A DNA stretch of 64,000 nucleotides from positions 142,991,988-143,055,987 of the forward strand of contig JASDDO010000001.1 in the NCBI GenBank assembly GCA_030015575.1, in the 5' to 3' direction. The notes beneath the pieces are model-generated. The model did not search any database and was not told the origin of the DNA. It saw only the letters and a list, made by a program, of their open reading frames with translations. Both the position numbers and the translations under genes were made by a program. Every line of letters begins with the position of its first letter. Position 1 is the first letter of the stretch. This DNA is from Agapanthus africanus (lineage: Eukaryota > Streptophyta > Magnoliopsida > Asparagales > Amaryllidaceae). Below are positions 48,001-60,466 of this stretch, one piece after another.

Positions 48001-50677
48001 TGCCAGATTTCTCGTGCCGCCCAAACGAAGAGAGTGCATGCTGATGCATCATCTTCGGGTATGTTCATTACAGAGAACTGTTTCTCAGTATCCTTTACGT
48101 CCTGGGTATGTGATACCAGATCAGGATCCCAGATATGTAATCTGTTACATAGGGCTGCAGAAAGGTAGAGAACTGAGAACGGGTGATAAGTTTCATGAGG
48201 CAGAAAACGGGGCAAGTGTTGCAGCCAAGTCTGTTGGTCACTGTCACCCTGTATTACCAATACATTGATTCTGAACAAATGCTATTAGATACCGAACCTG
48301 ATATACAAAATCATATCAGTCTCTTTATCAGTAAAGAAATGATAAAATTTTGTATTGTTGGATAATGTTTTGAACATTTCCTATATCAAAAGTTGATCAA
48401 TTCAGGCACGTTATCTAAAAGCATTGATGTTCTAAATCAAACGACAGTTCTTTAGTATACGGAACACACACAAGAGGAAGAGTTCAGATATGAACGAATT
48501 CTTCTTGAGGCATTGTAAACTAGGTCAGATCAATGTGACCCGACTAGCTAGAGTTACATATAGATGCATATTTAAATCAGTTTGAATTTACATCTTGTGA
48601 AACTCGCCAGTCATGTCACAAAGATAAGATGACCATAGCCCCGTTTATTGGAAACAGAGAAAGAGTTAGTGAACTCTTGGGATGATACATGTTGATGTAT
48701 GTAGGTCCCCTGTCTACACATGCCAGGACTGATTCTTTATACTTCATTACGTTCTCTGATGATCTTTCGAGTTTCAGACCTATGTTCCTGTTGAAACATA
48801 AGTCCGAACCTTTTGAGATATTCACAGAATATAAGTTAGAAGTAGAGAACCAAAATACGGGTATAAGTATTATGTCCTATGATGAGATCAAGGAGGAGAA
48901 TACTTGAGCACGGAATTCCTGGATTATTCTAAAGGGGAATGAGATTCTCTATCAGCATTACTCCTCTGTATACACCATAGCACGATGGTATATCAGGGCG
49001 GAGCAATCACACCCTATATGATATGGTGTGCTCTATGATGAGTATTACTGAGTTACCTATTTCCTTTTAGGGGTTATGCACTTGAGAAGATTCGAACCTA
49101 TTGAATAGGTTCGAATCAAATCAGTTGCCTACCACTCCATATGAGATATGGAAAGGGAAGAGCCCATGTCTTAAGCTAGTTAAGATTTGGGGTTGTCCGG
49201 CCTATGTCTAAAAGCAAAATCTGGACAAGCTCGAGGCAAGATCTGTTATGTAGAACTGGAAGTGTTCCAGCTATACAAACTGCAGCAGATGATTTGGTAC
49301 AACCAGAGGATTCAGTAGAAACCAACGAACCTCAGCCTCTCCGCCGATCTAGTAGGGTTCCTCACCCGCCTGAGAGATACTTCGGTTTCTTTATGACAGT
49401 GGGAGTGAGGAATGCATCATGAGATGATGACCCAACTAGTTTCGAGCTGGCCATCAAGAGTGAGACTCTGTAAGAATGGCTGGATGTTTATCGATCTGAG
49501 ATGGAATCCTTATACACCAACAAAGTATGGACTTTGGTTGCTATATCTGAAGGGTTAAATCCCCATCAGGAGCAGGTATATCTTGAGAAGATTACTTGGT
49601 GTACATGGAAAAGTTGAGACTTTCAAAGCTAGACTTGTTAAAAGTTTGCATCATTTACCAGGCGTGGATTATGATGAAACCTTTTTCAAGTAACCAAGCT
49701 TAAGTCCATCCAGATCCTACTTGTCACGGCTACATACCATGACTGCGATATCTGGTGGTTGGGTGTCTTGACTGCTTTTCTAAATGATGATTTAGAAGAG
49801 AGCGTCTATAAGTACACAGCCAGAGGGCTTCGTAGACAGTGGGAGCAGCGGAAATGTGTGCAAGATGCTTTATAGGATAAAGCAGGCATCGCGGAGCTGG
49901 AACGTCTGTTTTGATGGATTAGTCAAAGAGTTTGACATCATCAAAATGGTAGATGAACCTTGTATAAACAAAAAGGGTAGTAGGGAGTATGGTGACGATC
50001 CTCGTAGAGTACGTGGATGACATACTCTTGATAGGGAAGGAGTTTCCTATGCTACGCTCGATCAATCTCCGCTTATCACCATGATTCTCCACATAGGATC
50101 AAAATGATACCTCCTAAATCCTGAGTTTTAGATCTATGAGATAGACTTAATTGGATGTTAGGATTCTCACTAGTTGTAGTGAGACGGTATCAACCGATCC
50201 TGGGGAGAATCACTGGAAGTGTTCCAGGGTGATAAAGACGACTGAGTGTCAGTCACAGGCATTGTCTTTACCCTCAGTAAAGGGACGGTATGGTGGAAGA
50301 GTTCCAAGCTAGATACCGTGACATACTAGACGATAAAGGCACGATACATCGCTACTTAAGATGCTACCAAAGAGGCTGTCTGGGTGTATATTGGTTCATG
50401 AGATGAACTACGTTCTAACCATTGTGAGACAATGAAGTTGTGGCTTCTGCCAAGGAACGTCCGTCCCATCAGTGATCCAGACATATTCTAAGGCAGTATC
50501 ACTTGATCATGGAGATGGTTGATCTCCAGGGAGATCGAGGTTAGGAGAGTAGACTCAGAGGACAACACAGCGGATCCACTCACAAATGCCTGTTCCCAGA
50601 GAGAGACTTTTATGGGATGGTTGAGTATGAGATACTGCAACCACTGCTATCAGATGGCCCTAGTGCAAGTGGGAGAT
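48001..50677 (+). pseudogene. pol: Element G interior, first copy: decayed copia pol
   Basis: Recognisable traces appear in copia order. Integrase is around 48690-48905 (GPLSTHARTDSLYFITFSDD, FLLKHKSEPFEIF, matching the E block around HSDVCGPI and FTDD). The integrase-to-reverse-transcriptase linker is around 49320-49400 (LRRSSRVPHPPERYFGF). Reverse transcriptase traces run from 49460 to 50100, and an RNase H tail and ADPLT-like end lie near 50480-50590. The purine tract (CAAGTGGGAGAT) ends at 50677. It is broken in many places. Confidence 0.75.
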
Positions 50678-52897
50678 TGTTAGTTATATGTATGCCCTAG
50701 AGGCCATTACTGTACATAGGATGTATATTGTAGTGGATGCTGGGACATATATAGGGAGGACTTTCTTGCTCGACATGATAGTATGCTATCTGGTTGAACT
50801 TTACCTTAACGTGTATACTGATTGTCTCTCTGTTACATGTTGGTAAAGCCCTTAGGATCTGTACTTGACTACCTGGACTATGATGTGGATCATACTAGTG
50901 GGGACATGGTAGTCCATAAGTACATCCTTCAAAGTCCCTAGTCGTGGGTGTATCGAGACGGGGCATCGATATACCAGAGTAGACTAGCGTGTACCTTCTC
51001 GACCCATACAGATGGGCGATGGATGATCCCATATCCATTGGTGTTTGACATCAGAGATGATATACGGGTGCTCAGTAGAGACTGGGTACACTGGACGGAC
51101 TCGCCGAGAACTCCCAGATGGTATTATACCTCACGTCAGATGGCAGTTCTCTGGTGACACTGGTACAGAGTAGTCTGTTGACCCGAGATCGTCATAGAGT
51201 CTTGTGTGGTTCCCACTGTGCTTTGATTTCCATCTTACCACGTCCAAGAGGGCGTGCAAAACGGTGGTTTTTGGGTACAGTCCCGAGTCACATGGAGGCA
51301 ATGAGCGATAGGAGGGGATTCGTCTCTCCCGGTATAGGGGGTTGATGTTGCGCTGTGTTCGATTGGCTATAACAGGAAATCCCTGGCCAGGGTTGCAGAG
51401 ATTTACTGGTAAGTGTTACCAGTAGTTTCTCGAAGTGTTATAGACCTCATATCGACACGACTTATCGAGCTATTGGGGTCTGACGTTTACCACCCCTAGG
51501 CGGGATATGCGACATATCAGACGATCAGACCGAACTGTACGGTAGTGTTACTGGTCGGATTCACTGGAGTGTGAGCGGGCTTGCTCGTCGATCTTCAGAT
51601 CGCTCAATATCCAGGTGGCCGTTACGTTTAGCAGACCGCTTGCGGCTTGTGGATGTTTGATATGATCATCATCCGCTGCCGGCGTATTGACGAGTCTTTA
51701 GAGTCCTACACAGAGGTTTCCTGGCTCAAGCGAAACGAAATAGGAGCGCATATGAGATATGTGCGGGACCGAGAGTAATGCGTGTATGTGATACCGTATT
51801 TCATTCTCGCGATCAATGTGTCGAATGGTTGTATGCGATATAACCTAATTATCGAATCAAGGATTGATTCGATAAGCCGATACATTGGATACTAGCCGGT
51901 TATATGCGATATGACCGGATCGTTAAATCAAGAGTTGATTTAATGATTTAATGCATAATTATATATTTGATATATTACTTTGCGTTAACTAGTATCGGTT
52001 CACTTAAGATGGATTTTCTCACTCGGATGTGCGCATTGTATATGCGATATACTTTTGTGCACTTGATTGTATCATGATTGATGATACATGTTATGCTAGG
52101 GTTTTTGTGTAAAGATCAAACCATGGTTACATGATTATGGTTAGGGTTTTGTTTTATTCACTTATTTATTTATCCATTTCATTTTTGAAAATAAATGAGA
52201 AGAGAAAAGAATGGTGGCTTTATTTGTTGTTTAGTTGAAGCTTCATGAAGCTTTGACTTTGTCCACCATTCTTATCTCATCCTTAACCCTAACCATTCCT
52301 TTAACCCTTGGTTAATTCTCTACACATAACCATGGTTAGGATTATGATAAGTTTGGAAATTCTTTTCTTTTTTAAAGAACTTATCATAATTCTTTCTTCT
52401 TCTTCTTCATCTTCTTCCATGAAGAAACCTCCACTTCATCAATGGTGATTGATGAAGATGAGTGAGAAATCCAATTCTAAAGTGAACCCAACTCCTATTT
52501 CTTCATCCTCTACCTCTTGCCAAGTAGTAGAGTGTGTTTACTTCACAAGTTTCTTGACTTGGTGAAGTCGGAGCTTGATTTAGCGATGCCTCGACGTAGA
52601 TCATCTTCGGCAAGTCGTCGATGACCTAGCCCGCTTCTTCTCCGATGAAGCCGACGCAAGAGCCCGGATTTCGGATTTGTACAGCGGAGATGACTTCTTC
52701 ATGGAGCTATGGAGGTGGACAAACGGATCTACAAAGGTTGTATATCCGTATCCCTTAGTTAACTGTTAACTAGATTACTTTTTCGCCTAGATTTCTAGCA
52801 AACGATCCGTAGTATAGGGTTTCTCGGCACTGTAAAATTTGAAACGGGCATGGTTGATGCCTTGTGAGACCTCTTGAGGATGCCTAGGAACCCTACA
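50678..52897 (+). repeat. Element G, complete LTR
   Basis: A 2220-bp LTR from TGTTAGTTATATG to CCCTACA, preceded by a purine tract and followed at once by a primer site. It serves as 3' LTR of the left interior and 5' LTR of the right interior. The first 600 bp resemble the LTRs of B and E in short blocks (for example the TCGAGACGGGGCATCGATA stretch, 50953-50971). Confidence 0.92.
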
Positions 52898-52898
52898 G

Positions 52899-52911
52899 TG
52901 GTATCAGAGCC
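52899..52911 (+). other. Element G primer-binding site
   Basis: TGGTATCAGAGCC starts one base after the LTR end, of the initiator tRNA-Met type. It shows that the LTR at 50678-52897 is a 5' LTR for what follows. Confidence 0.9.
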
Positions 52912-54786
52912 TAGCTAGAGCCTTAGGCGAAGTCCAGACGGAATTTGAAGTCCGAACGAACCCGAAACCCCGAATCAAACTTGCTCTCTGTCCTTTTTTC
53001 AAAAACTGGGATTTTTCCATATTAAAAATTGCTAAAAAAATTCAGCAGGGAAATATAAGAATTACGGCACAAAATTTTTCCCATGAACAGTAAAAACCGC
53101 GGCGGAAGCGCGGCAGAAGCGTGCCTTCTGCGGCGGTTCCGCCGCGACTTGATGACGTCATCATCCACTTTTTGTACAGTAATTCAATTTTTATGATGCT
53201 GAGTTTTCTGGGAATTTTTAAAATTTATTCAAGAGTTGAATTTTCTGGAGTTGTTTTGGGAATTCGGCGTTTCGATCGGGGTATCAAATTTTGTCTGTGT
53301 GGCTTTCCGGATAAATTTTAGAATATGTTGAAAAGTTCGACCGGATATAAATACCCAATTTTTCCCCTGTCGGGAAATTTCCAAGTGTTGGATTTTTCCG
53401 TAGTTTAACGACGTTCTAAGTAGTGCAAGTAACACGATGGTCCCTCTAGAAGACAACAAACCTTAACTCGATTATGTGACCGTCTTGAACTGCCCTTTGA
53501 ACCTTCGGGTTTGTGGCAGTACGGCGTGCCACATGTGAGGCGTTGGCTTGACCCTTCTACGGCTGGACCGTTGGTACTGAGGTACGAACTGAATGTTGTT
53601 AGACTTATTTCATGTGTTGATCTATATCGGGAAAACTTGGATGTTCGATTGTTCGATCGGAAAGTTTAACATTTTCTATTTATCTGGAATGGGATACAAT
53701 AATTGGAATTCACAATAAGTTATGAGATAACTAAATGAATGTTATAAACATAGCAGTTTAGTCTCACTTGATCGGTTGCCACGGAATTTTGATGTGATCA
53801 AAAGTCCGTCGCAATCACGTAGCGTACGCGGATACTCGCCGGGTAAACTTAATAGACAGTCTCACTCCATAGCCCCGACCAAGTGACTGTAGGAGAACCC
53901 CGTCGCCGAAAGCATCCGTCCGGGTGCTCGCGGCAGCGGTGTTCCGCCTTGGTGCACTTCGTCGACGGTATCGGGGGTGCGGCCGTCTACTGAAGTTTGC
54001 GACGAGCATTCGATCAGAATGTCGGGAATCCTGTTGAATTGCCCGACTTGGTATTGAAAAGTGTTTTCGATAATGAGACTAAAATGCGGGGTTTATAATT
54101 GTTAGGCATGCGATGTCTAAGTAATTCATTTGGTCAGGCATGAGATGTCTGAGGTGGTTGCGGATTCCAACTGTTGTAGTTTTACACTTTCTTTTCTGTG
54201 ACCGTAAGTGTAATATGTGATATCGCCGGTTTCGTTGCTATATGTCAACGACAATTGGGATGCGCATATTTACTTACGTTGATGACATGTGATGTTATGT
54301 GTTGCTGGATATGTTATATTGGATCGTCGTGTTTGAATAGCCGGTTTTTTTTTATGTGAGATGAGTGTTTTTCATTTTCATTCATGTAAAAACTTGTATG
54401 TAATATTCTTTTATTGGGGCGCTTCCAGGTTGCGGAAGTAGTCACCGTTTGTATATTATTTACTTTTCCGCACTAGGATAGACCCAAGGAGGGGAGCACA
54501 AGTAACTGGGTTCTGGAGTCCAGTGGGAGACCAACTCGAGGAGTCGGGTCCGGGTCTCCTAACTCTAGAATTGGTAGGGTTGCTTGCCGCTCTCGTAGGG
54601 GTTTAGGGGTGTGGGTTTGGCTATTCATCACGACTGTGGAATCCGTGTTTTATACTGGCTCGTATTGAAAACACGGACGTCCTAGTATATCCAATATTTC
54701 ATATGTTTCTTCTGCTGCGATATCTGTGATGATCATATGATGTTCTGTGATAGATACAGTATATAGTATATATAATATATTATATA
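52912..54786 (+). other. Element G leader, 5' half (present only once)
   Basis: Non-coding. A GC-rich hairpin cluster lies at 53097-53144, including GCAGAAG/CTTCTGC arms (53113-53131) and CGGCGGttCCGCCG (53131-53144), about 210 nt after the primer site. A block shared with element A is at 53437-53605. A later segment (about 54415-54660) resembles 8450-8790 of the B leader. The counterpart in the left half of G has been deleted. Confidence 0.75.
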
Positions 54787-57198
54787 GACGTTACTTATGT
54801 TTTACACCCGCGCTAGCCCTGCCCCGCTCTGCCGTTAGTTACCTAACCTAACGGTGCACGAGGGGACATCGAGGCGAATGCGGATGGCATAAGTGTACGT
54901 TATATCTATCTGTGATGTTTAGGTACTTAAATGATGGGACTTCATTAATGTGATTAATGAAATAAAAGAAACCTAAGATGTTGTAGAATCGAATTTCAAA
55001 ATAAAACAGGTAGCTACAGTTCTTGCTTTGCACAGAGGTATATATGATATATGCTGCACCTTATTCGATAAGGAAAGGACCGAGATCCCTTCACCGGGAG
55101 TGACTCCTTTAGCAATAACTGGCAGATGCTACACACTCGGTTTGTCTTTTGATTGCTTTTAAGTGTTTTTGCTTTGCACAGTGATATATACGATATATCC
55201 CGCACCTCATTCGACGAGGAAAGGACCGACGATCCCTTCACCGGGAGTGACTCCTTTAGCAAAACTAGAAAAGCCTCAAAAGCACTCCATTTTTTTAAAA
55301 TCATTTGATTCTACAACGATATAAAGTTCATTATGCAAAAGGTTTTCTTAAAAACCTGACGTAGCCCTCCGTCATTTCAGATAAGTCCTAATTAGTATTC
55401 GTGCTGCGTTTGTTGACTCAGTCAAGGCGTAGTGTGCGGTAGCTGATTAGTGCTTATCTGCAATGCATATGATGCGATTGGATTAGGGTAGTCGTGCGGC
55501 CTTGTTGACTCAGTCAAGGGTCGTGCGGGTGGGTTTAATTCAATCGAGAAATGACGGGTTGAACTTTACTTGCGGTCTATGGTTTGTTGACTCAGTCAAG
55601 GTCATAGATCGCATGGGGCAAAATATTATCGGGAATTTCAAGTGTTGAAATTTGCAATGAGATTGCATACCTTCTATGAGATAGTTGGATCCCGATACCC
55701 GCTGCGAGTAAGAGTTACTCCTGGGAGAGTTTTATACATTACAATTAGCCGATCAAGTAGGTGTCTAGAAAGGTGTTAACGAGGATACGCCTCTGGGAAA
55801 ACGAGGTTTACATTAATTAGGTTCGTACGAGAGCACGGGGGACCTCCCTCAAAGTACCGACACTGGCCTGGCTGAAAGATTGGCGAACTTGTAGTGTGTA
55901 ATTAATCCCGGCTAGTCTTTCCTTTTAGGGTTTGAAGGAAGATTTGATAAAAAGCAGTGGGAGCCATCCTGATTAGATAAAATAAAATAAAATAATAACC
56001 AATCTATTCTTGCAAGAGCGCACGCTGAGTGTTTTCTTCTCTCTCTCTCCAGGTAGCGACCATATCACGCCTTAATCAAGATAATAATACGGATTATTGA
56101 CCGAACCCGCTTGTTATACTGAGCTGGGGAACGTTGGTCCCGCTCCAACTTATAATTGTTATAAGACAGAGCAGGAAATTGGGGAATGCCAGATTTCCCG
56201 TGCCGCCCAAACGAAGAGAGTGCATGCTGATGCATCATCTTCGGGTATGTTCATTACAGAGAACTGTTTCTCAGTATCCTTTACGTCCTGGGTATGTGAT
56301 ACCAGATCAGGATCCCAGATATGTAATCTGTTACATAGGGCTGCAGAAAGGTAGAGAACTGAGAACGGGTGATGAGTTTCATGAGGCAGAAAACGGGGCA
56401 AGTGTTGCAGCCAAGTCTGTTGGTCACTGTCACCCTGTATTACCAATACATTGATTCTGAACAAATGCTATTAGATACCGAACCTGATATACAAAATCAT
56501 ATCAGTCTCTTTATCAGTAAAGAAATGATAAAATTTTGTATTGTTGGATAATATTTTGAACATTTCCTATATCAAAAGTTGATCAATTCAGGCACGTTAT
56601 CTAAAAGCATTGATGTTCTAAATCAAACGACAGTTCTTTAGTATACGGAACACACACAAGAGGAAGAGTTCAGATATGAACGAATTCTTCTTGAGGCATT
56701 GTAGACTAGGTCAGATCAATGTGACCCGACTAGCTAGAGTTACATATAGATGCATATTTAAATCAGTTTGAATTTACATCTTGTGAAACTCGCCAGTCAT
56801 GTCACAAAGATAAGATGACCATAGCTCCGTTTATTGGAAACAGAGAAAGAGTTAGTGAACTCTTGGGATGATACATGTTGATGTATGTAGGTCCCCTGTC
56901 TACACATGCCAGGACTGATTCTTTATACTTCATTACGTTCTCTGATGATCTTTCGAGTTTCAGACCTATGTTCCTGTTGAAACATAAGTCCGAACCTTTT
57001 GAGATATTCACAGAATATAAGTTAGAAGTAGAGAACCAAAATACGGGTATAAGTATTATGTCCTATGATGAGATCAAGGAGGAGAATACTTGAGCACGGA
57101 ATTCCTGGATTATTCTAAAGGGGAATGAGATTCTCTCTCAGCATTACTCCTCTGTATACACCATAGCACGATGGTATATCAGGACGGAGCAATCACAC
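54787..57198 (+). pseudogene. Element G, second copy of leader 3' half and start of interior
   Basis: Repeats 46601-49012 at an offset of 8186 bp with only some 15 differences by eye, including the conserved leader box (54797-54892), the tandem pair, the three hairpins and the integrase trace (56875-57093). It stops at 57198, where filler DNA begins. Confidence 0.88.
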
Positions 57199-57247
57199 GA
57201 TGGTATATCTAGGTCAGATCAATGTGACCTGACTGTGGAGGGATGTA
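57196..57247. other. Patchwork filler DNA at the G/F junction
   Basis: Three short copied pieces stand in a row. CACGATGGTATATC (57196-57209) repeats 57167-57180. A 26-bp piece beginning CTAGGTCAGATC (57209-57234) repeats sequence near 56706 with one mismatch. GACTGTGGAGGGATGT (57231-57246) matches the complement of the F LTR near 60970-60986. This is the signature of end joining with templated synthesis. Confidence 0.8.
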
Positions 57248-57296
57248 TTCCTTCTGGATGTACGGAATACACGTAATTGTGCGCCTCCTTCATAAC

Positions 57297-58255
57297 TTAT
57301 TCACGGATGTCTCCTTTTGGCACACACAAACGGCTACCATATCGCAACGAACCATCTTCATGAATTAACAAGTCCGTACGAAGTCCAGCTTCAACCTGTT
57401 CCCGAAACTTCTGCAATCTTGGGTCCTGTGGCTGCGCTGCTTTAATATTATCGATCAACGATGACTGTACTTGCAGCTGCATCAACTGTCCCGAAGAATG
57501 CGGTAGCACGATCTCCAACTCGAATCTCCGAAAGTCTTCGATAAGTTCCTTCTGTGCAGTCAACATCCGAATTGCTAGCAACTGACTAAGCGCATCCGGC
57601 ACTATATTAACTTTCCCCGGATGGTACTTAAGATCAAGATCATAGTCAGTCATCAGCCCAACCATCTACGCTGCCTCATATTAAGCTCTTTCTGCGTGAA
57701 CACGTATTTTAGGTTTTTGTGATCGGTGAATAATTTGACCCTTTCGCCCAATAAGTAGTGTCTCCAAATCTTCAAAGCGAAAATCACAGCTGCTAGCTCC
57801 AAATCATGAGTTGGGTAATTCTTCTCATGGATCTTCAACTATCTAGATGCGTAAGCTATAACTTTCCCATGCTGCATCAAAACACATCCCAAACCTTTCC
57901 CAGATGCGTCGCTGTGAATCACCAATCCTCCGGAACTGTCTGGTACTGTCAAAATAGGAGCGGTTATCAACCTCTGCTTCAATGCCTCAAAAGCTGACGC
58001 ACACTTATCCGTCCATACGAACGGTACCTCCTTACGCGTAAGCTTGGTCAAAGGCTCAGCCAAACGGGCAAAATTCTCCACGAACCTTCTGTAATATCCG
58101 GCAAGTCCAAAAAAACTCCTGATCTCTGCTACGTTCTTCGGAATTGGCCAATCTCGAACTGCTGTAATCTTCTCGGGATCAACGGTGATTCCATCTTCGC
58201 ATACGACATGCCCCAAAAACTTCACTTTTTCAAACCAAAACTCGCCTTTGCTCAT
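57297..58255 (-). pseudogene. pol: Element F pol: RNase H and following linker
   Basis: The connection domain starts near 58255 with [18 protein letters not shown] and the gypsy hallmark [16 protein letters not shown]. It continues with [14 protein letters not shown], then RNase H motifs ([60 protein letters not shown]). The end (YDLDLKYHPGKVNIVPDALS) is the usual border before integrase, and the integrase zinc finger that should come next is not there. This part removes RNA from the hybrid during reverse transcription. It is broken in a few places. Confidence 0.9.
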
Positions 58256-58264
58256 CTTTGCATA

Positions 58265-58939
58265 TCATTTTTCTTGCCTCAACGTCTGCAGCGCGATCTT
58301 CAAGTGTTCCGCGTGCTCTTCAAGGCTCCTTGAGTAGACCAGAATATCATCAATAAACACCACAATAAACTGGTCCAAGAACGGTGAAAAGATTCGGTTC
58401 ATTAAGTCCATAAATATCGCTGGTGCATTCGTGACTCCGAATGGCATCACTAAATACTCGTAATGTCCATATCGAGTTCGGAATGCAGTCCTGCAAATAT
58501 CTTCTGATTTAACCCGAACCTGATGATATCCGGATCGCAAATCCAGCTTCGAGAATACCCTCGCGGCACTGAGTTGCTCGAATAATTCGCCAATGCGAGG
58601 GATCGGGTACTTGTTCTTAATAGTCACCCGGTTTAATTCTCGATAATCGATGCACATCCTCCTTGTGCCATCTTTCTTCTTAACTAGAAGAACCGGAGCT
58701 CCCCAAGATGAGTTGCTGCTGCGAATCCAACCCTTCTCTATCAATTCAGTAACCTGCTTCTTGATTTCTTCCAACTCCACTGGTGACATTGGATAGTACG
58801 CCTTTGAGATTGGCGCTGCACCAGGAACAAGATCGGTCGCGAACTCCACATCTCGTTTTGGCGGTAAACCCGAGATGTCCTTGAACACGTCCATAAACTC
58901 TCGAACTACAGCCGGCGCTTCCTCCTTATCAACTTCCAT
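58265..58939 (-). pseudogene. pol: Element F pol: reverse transcriptase
   Basis: An open stretch of 224 codons. It shows the entry motif [18 protein letters not shown], then [73 protein letters not shown] and the catalytic [11 protein letters not shown] (the Y/F-x-DD box). All are in the gypsy order and spacing. It would copy element RNA into DNA. The wording ('DYRELN', 'IKNKYP') is close to Tekay-type chromoviruses. It lies between protease (higher coordinates) and RNase H (lower). Confidence 0.93.
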
Positions 58940-58977
58940 TGACGAAAGAACATTGCTTGTCGGCCTAGCCCTAAACT

Positions 58978-59400
58978 CTACTGGCCCGACAGAACTGCTT
59001 CCTCCAACAAATACAACTCCGGATGTCCGGAAATCTGGAAAATCACTTTCTTTGCCTTACAATCAATGTGAGCGTGGAAAGTGCCGAGAAAATCCATTCC
59101 AAAGACAACTTCATAACTGCTGGTATCAATCACCAAGAAATCTGCAAATAACTCCCGTCCACAAACAACAACCGAACAATCCTTACATTCTCTACTAGCT
59201 ATGATCTTCCCATTCCCAATGTGTATGTCCCAACAACTAGACAGAGTCGTGCAAGAAATCGAGCGTGCAGCAATAAACTTGGACGACATAAAACAATGGG
59301 ATGCACCAGAATTGAATAATGCTAATGCGGGAAAACCATGAAAAAGTAGGATACCTGAAACAACTTCCTCTGAAGCCTTGGCCTCTTCAGCTGTCAGGGT
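58978..59400 (-). pseudogene. pol: Element F protease region
   Basis: The block contains CTTLSSCWDIHIGNGKII, CKDCSVVVCGRELFADFLVI and [18 protein letters not shown]. These are the middle and end of a gypsy retropepsin, where the usual pattern is 'F.VDL.VL.....D.ILGMDWL......IDC..K.V.F'. The active-site end lies toward 59340. The protease would process gag-pol. It is adjacent to the zinc knuckles on one side and reverse transcriptase on the other, as expected. Confidence 0.82.
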
Positions 59401-59412
59401 AAAGGCTCGAGC

Positions 59413-59814
59413 TTAATTGGGTCCCTGAGTCAACTGCTTCTGCCCCTGAAATTGCTTCTGCGGTGGCTTCTGAAAATCATCCTTCAAACGAAGCTTCGAC
59501 GGACAAGCATTGATAGTATGATCCGCCGATCCACAAACCAAACAGAGTCCCCGCATCCTTCGACACTCCCTCTGCACATGTCTGGATAAATGGCAGTAGT
59601 CACAAATCACGCTCTTTCTCTGATTGGCTATGACGGGCTTCTTCATCGGTGCTACGCCATGTAGGTTCACCGGAATACTTATGCATAAAGGCGCTCGGTT
59701 TGGCGCAAACGCCGGCTTACGCACTGCAACTGCCTGCTGCTGCATACCCTCAGTCTTCAATGATAAACTCTGCTGCTCCCTGGCTGCTTTAAGCACTTGC
59801 GAGAAAGTGGTCAA
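59413..59814 (-). pseudogene. gag: Element F gag C-terminus with two zinc knuckles
   Basis: A Gln- and Lys-rich segment (ARKQQSL-like, PVIANQRKS) leads to CDYCHLSRHVQREC and a second knuckle CLVCGSADHTINACP, then a Gln-rich tail ending QLTQGPN. Two knuckles with a short basic linker are shared with D. They bind RNA. This belongs to the same gag as 59836-60466. Confidence 0.85.
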
Positions 59815-59835
59815 TCCCAGAGATATAATGTGCCT

Positions 59836-60466
59836 CTAGATTTCCACGTCCAAACTGCGCATAAACCTTCGTGCCCTATCGGCTTTTTTGGCCACCAAAG
59901 GTCCAGCGAATCGACTGAGCCGTGTCCACTCAGCTGCATGCGCATCCACGGATCCGTCGTTCCGCTTCAAACCGATAAACTTTTCTTCCATTTCCTCCCA
60001 TGCAGTCTGCGGAAAGAACTTCTCCAAGAAATTCTTCGAAAAATCTGCCCAACTGATTGGCTTGGGCAAGCGGGTCTCTTCCACAAGCCACCATTCACGG
60101 GCATAATCTACCAATTGGATGCGTACAACATCTACTCTCTTATCCTCTGGAATCTGTGCCGCGACTAGCAAATTCTCCGTATCAACCAGCCACTGCTCCG
60201 CTGGCAACGGCTCTTCCAGTCCAGTGAAGATGGACGGACCAAGTCTCCTGAAATCCGCCACGGTACCGACACGCTCTACTGGTTTGGCCGCAACATTGTT
60301 TACGGACTGCTGGACGGTCCGCAAACCTTCCTGAAAAGCTTCGGCTTGTCGCTGGTTCAGCTCGGTCTGCCGCTTCTGGTTCTCCGGCATGCCACGAATT
60401 ACTCCAATTAAGGCGGCGTCATCCACGCGCCTCTGGTACGATCTCAGATTTCTGTCTGCCATGTTC
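59836..60466 (-). pseudogene. gag: Element F gag capsid region
   Basis: I take the start at MADRNLRSYQRR (near 60466), which follows a TTTCAGGAAC stretch like the one before the D gag; the upstream in-frame part is leader. The capsid domain shows LGPSIFTGLEEPLPAEQWLVDTENLL, EDKRVDVVRIQLVDYAREWWLVEE, ISWADFSKNFLEKFFPQTAWEEMEEKF and RFAGPLVAKKADRARRFMRSLD. This is the Retrotrans_gag pattern of chromoviruses. It forms the particle shell. Confidence 0.9.

Larger units (their letters stand above)
46268..57247 (+). mobile_element. Element G: copia element in tandem LTR-interior-LTR-interior form
   Basis: The order is: a 335-bp LTR start (46268-46602), interior (46601-50677), a complete LTR (50678-52897), primer site and leader (52898 on), interior again to about 57198, then filler DNA to 57247. 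The segment 46601-48998 equals 54787-57184 at about 99.4% by eye, at an offset of 8186 bp. A single parent of about 10.4 kb (LTR 2220 bp, interior about 5.97 kb) explains both halves. Recombination between copies followed by deletions at both sides fits the structure. G is inserted in the 3' LTR of F (ACTAC at 46263-46267 would be its left duplication; the right one is lost). The coding parts are heavily broken. Confidence 0.85.

Noticed and set aside
47911-48278. Overlapping open frames of 85-106 codons on both strands, repeated at 56097-56464
   Set aside because: They lie in decayed copia gag/leader sequence and are duplicated with element G; no coherent product.
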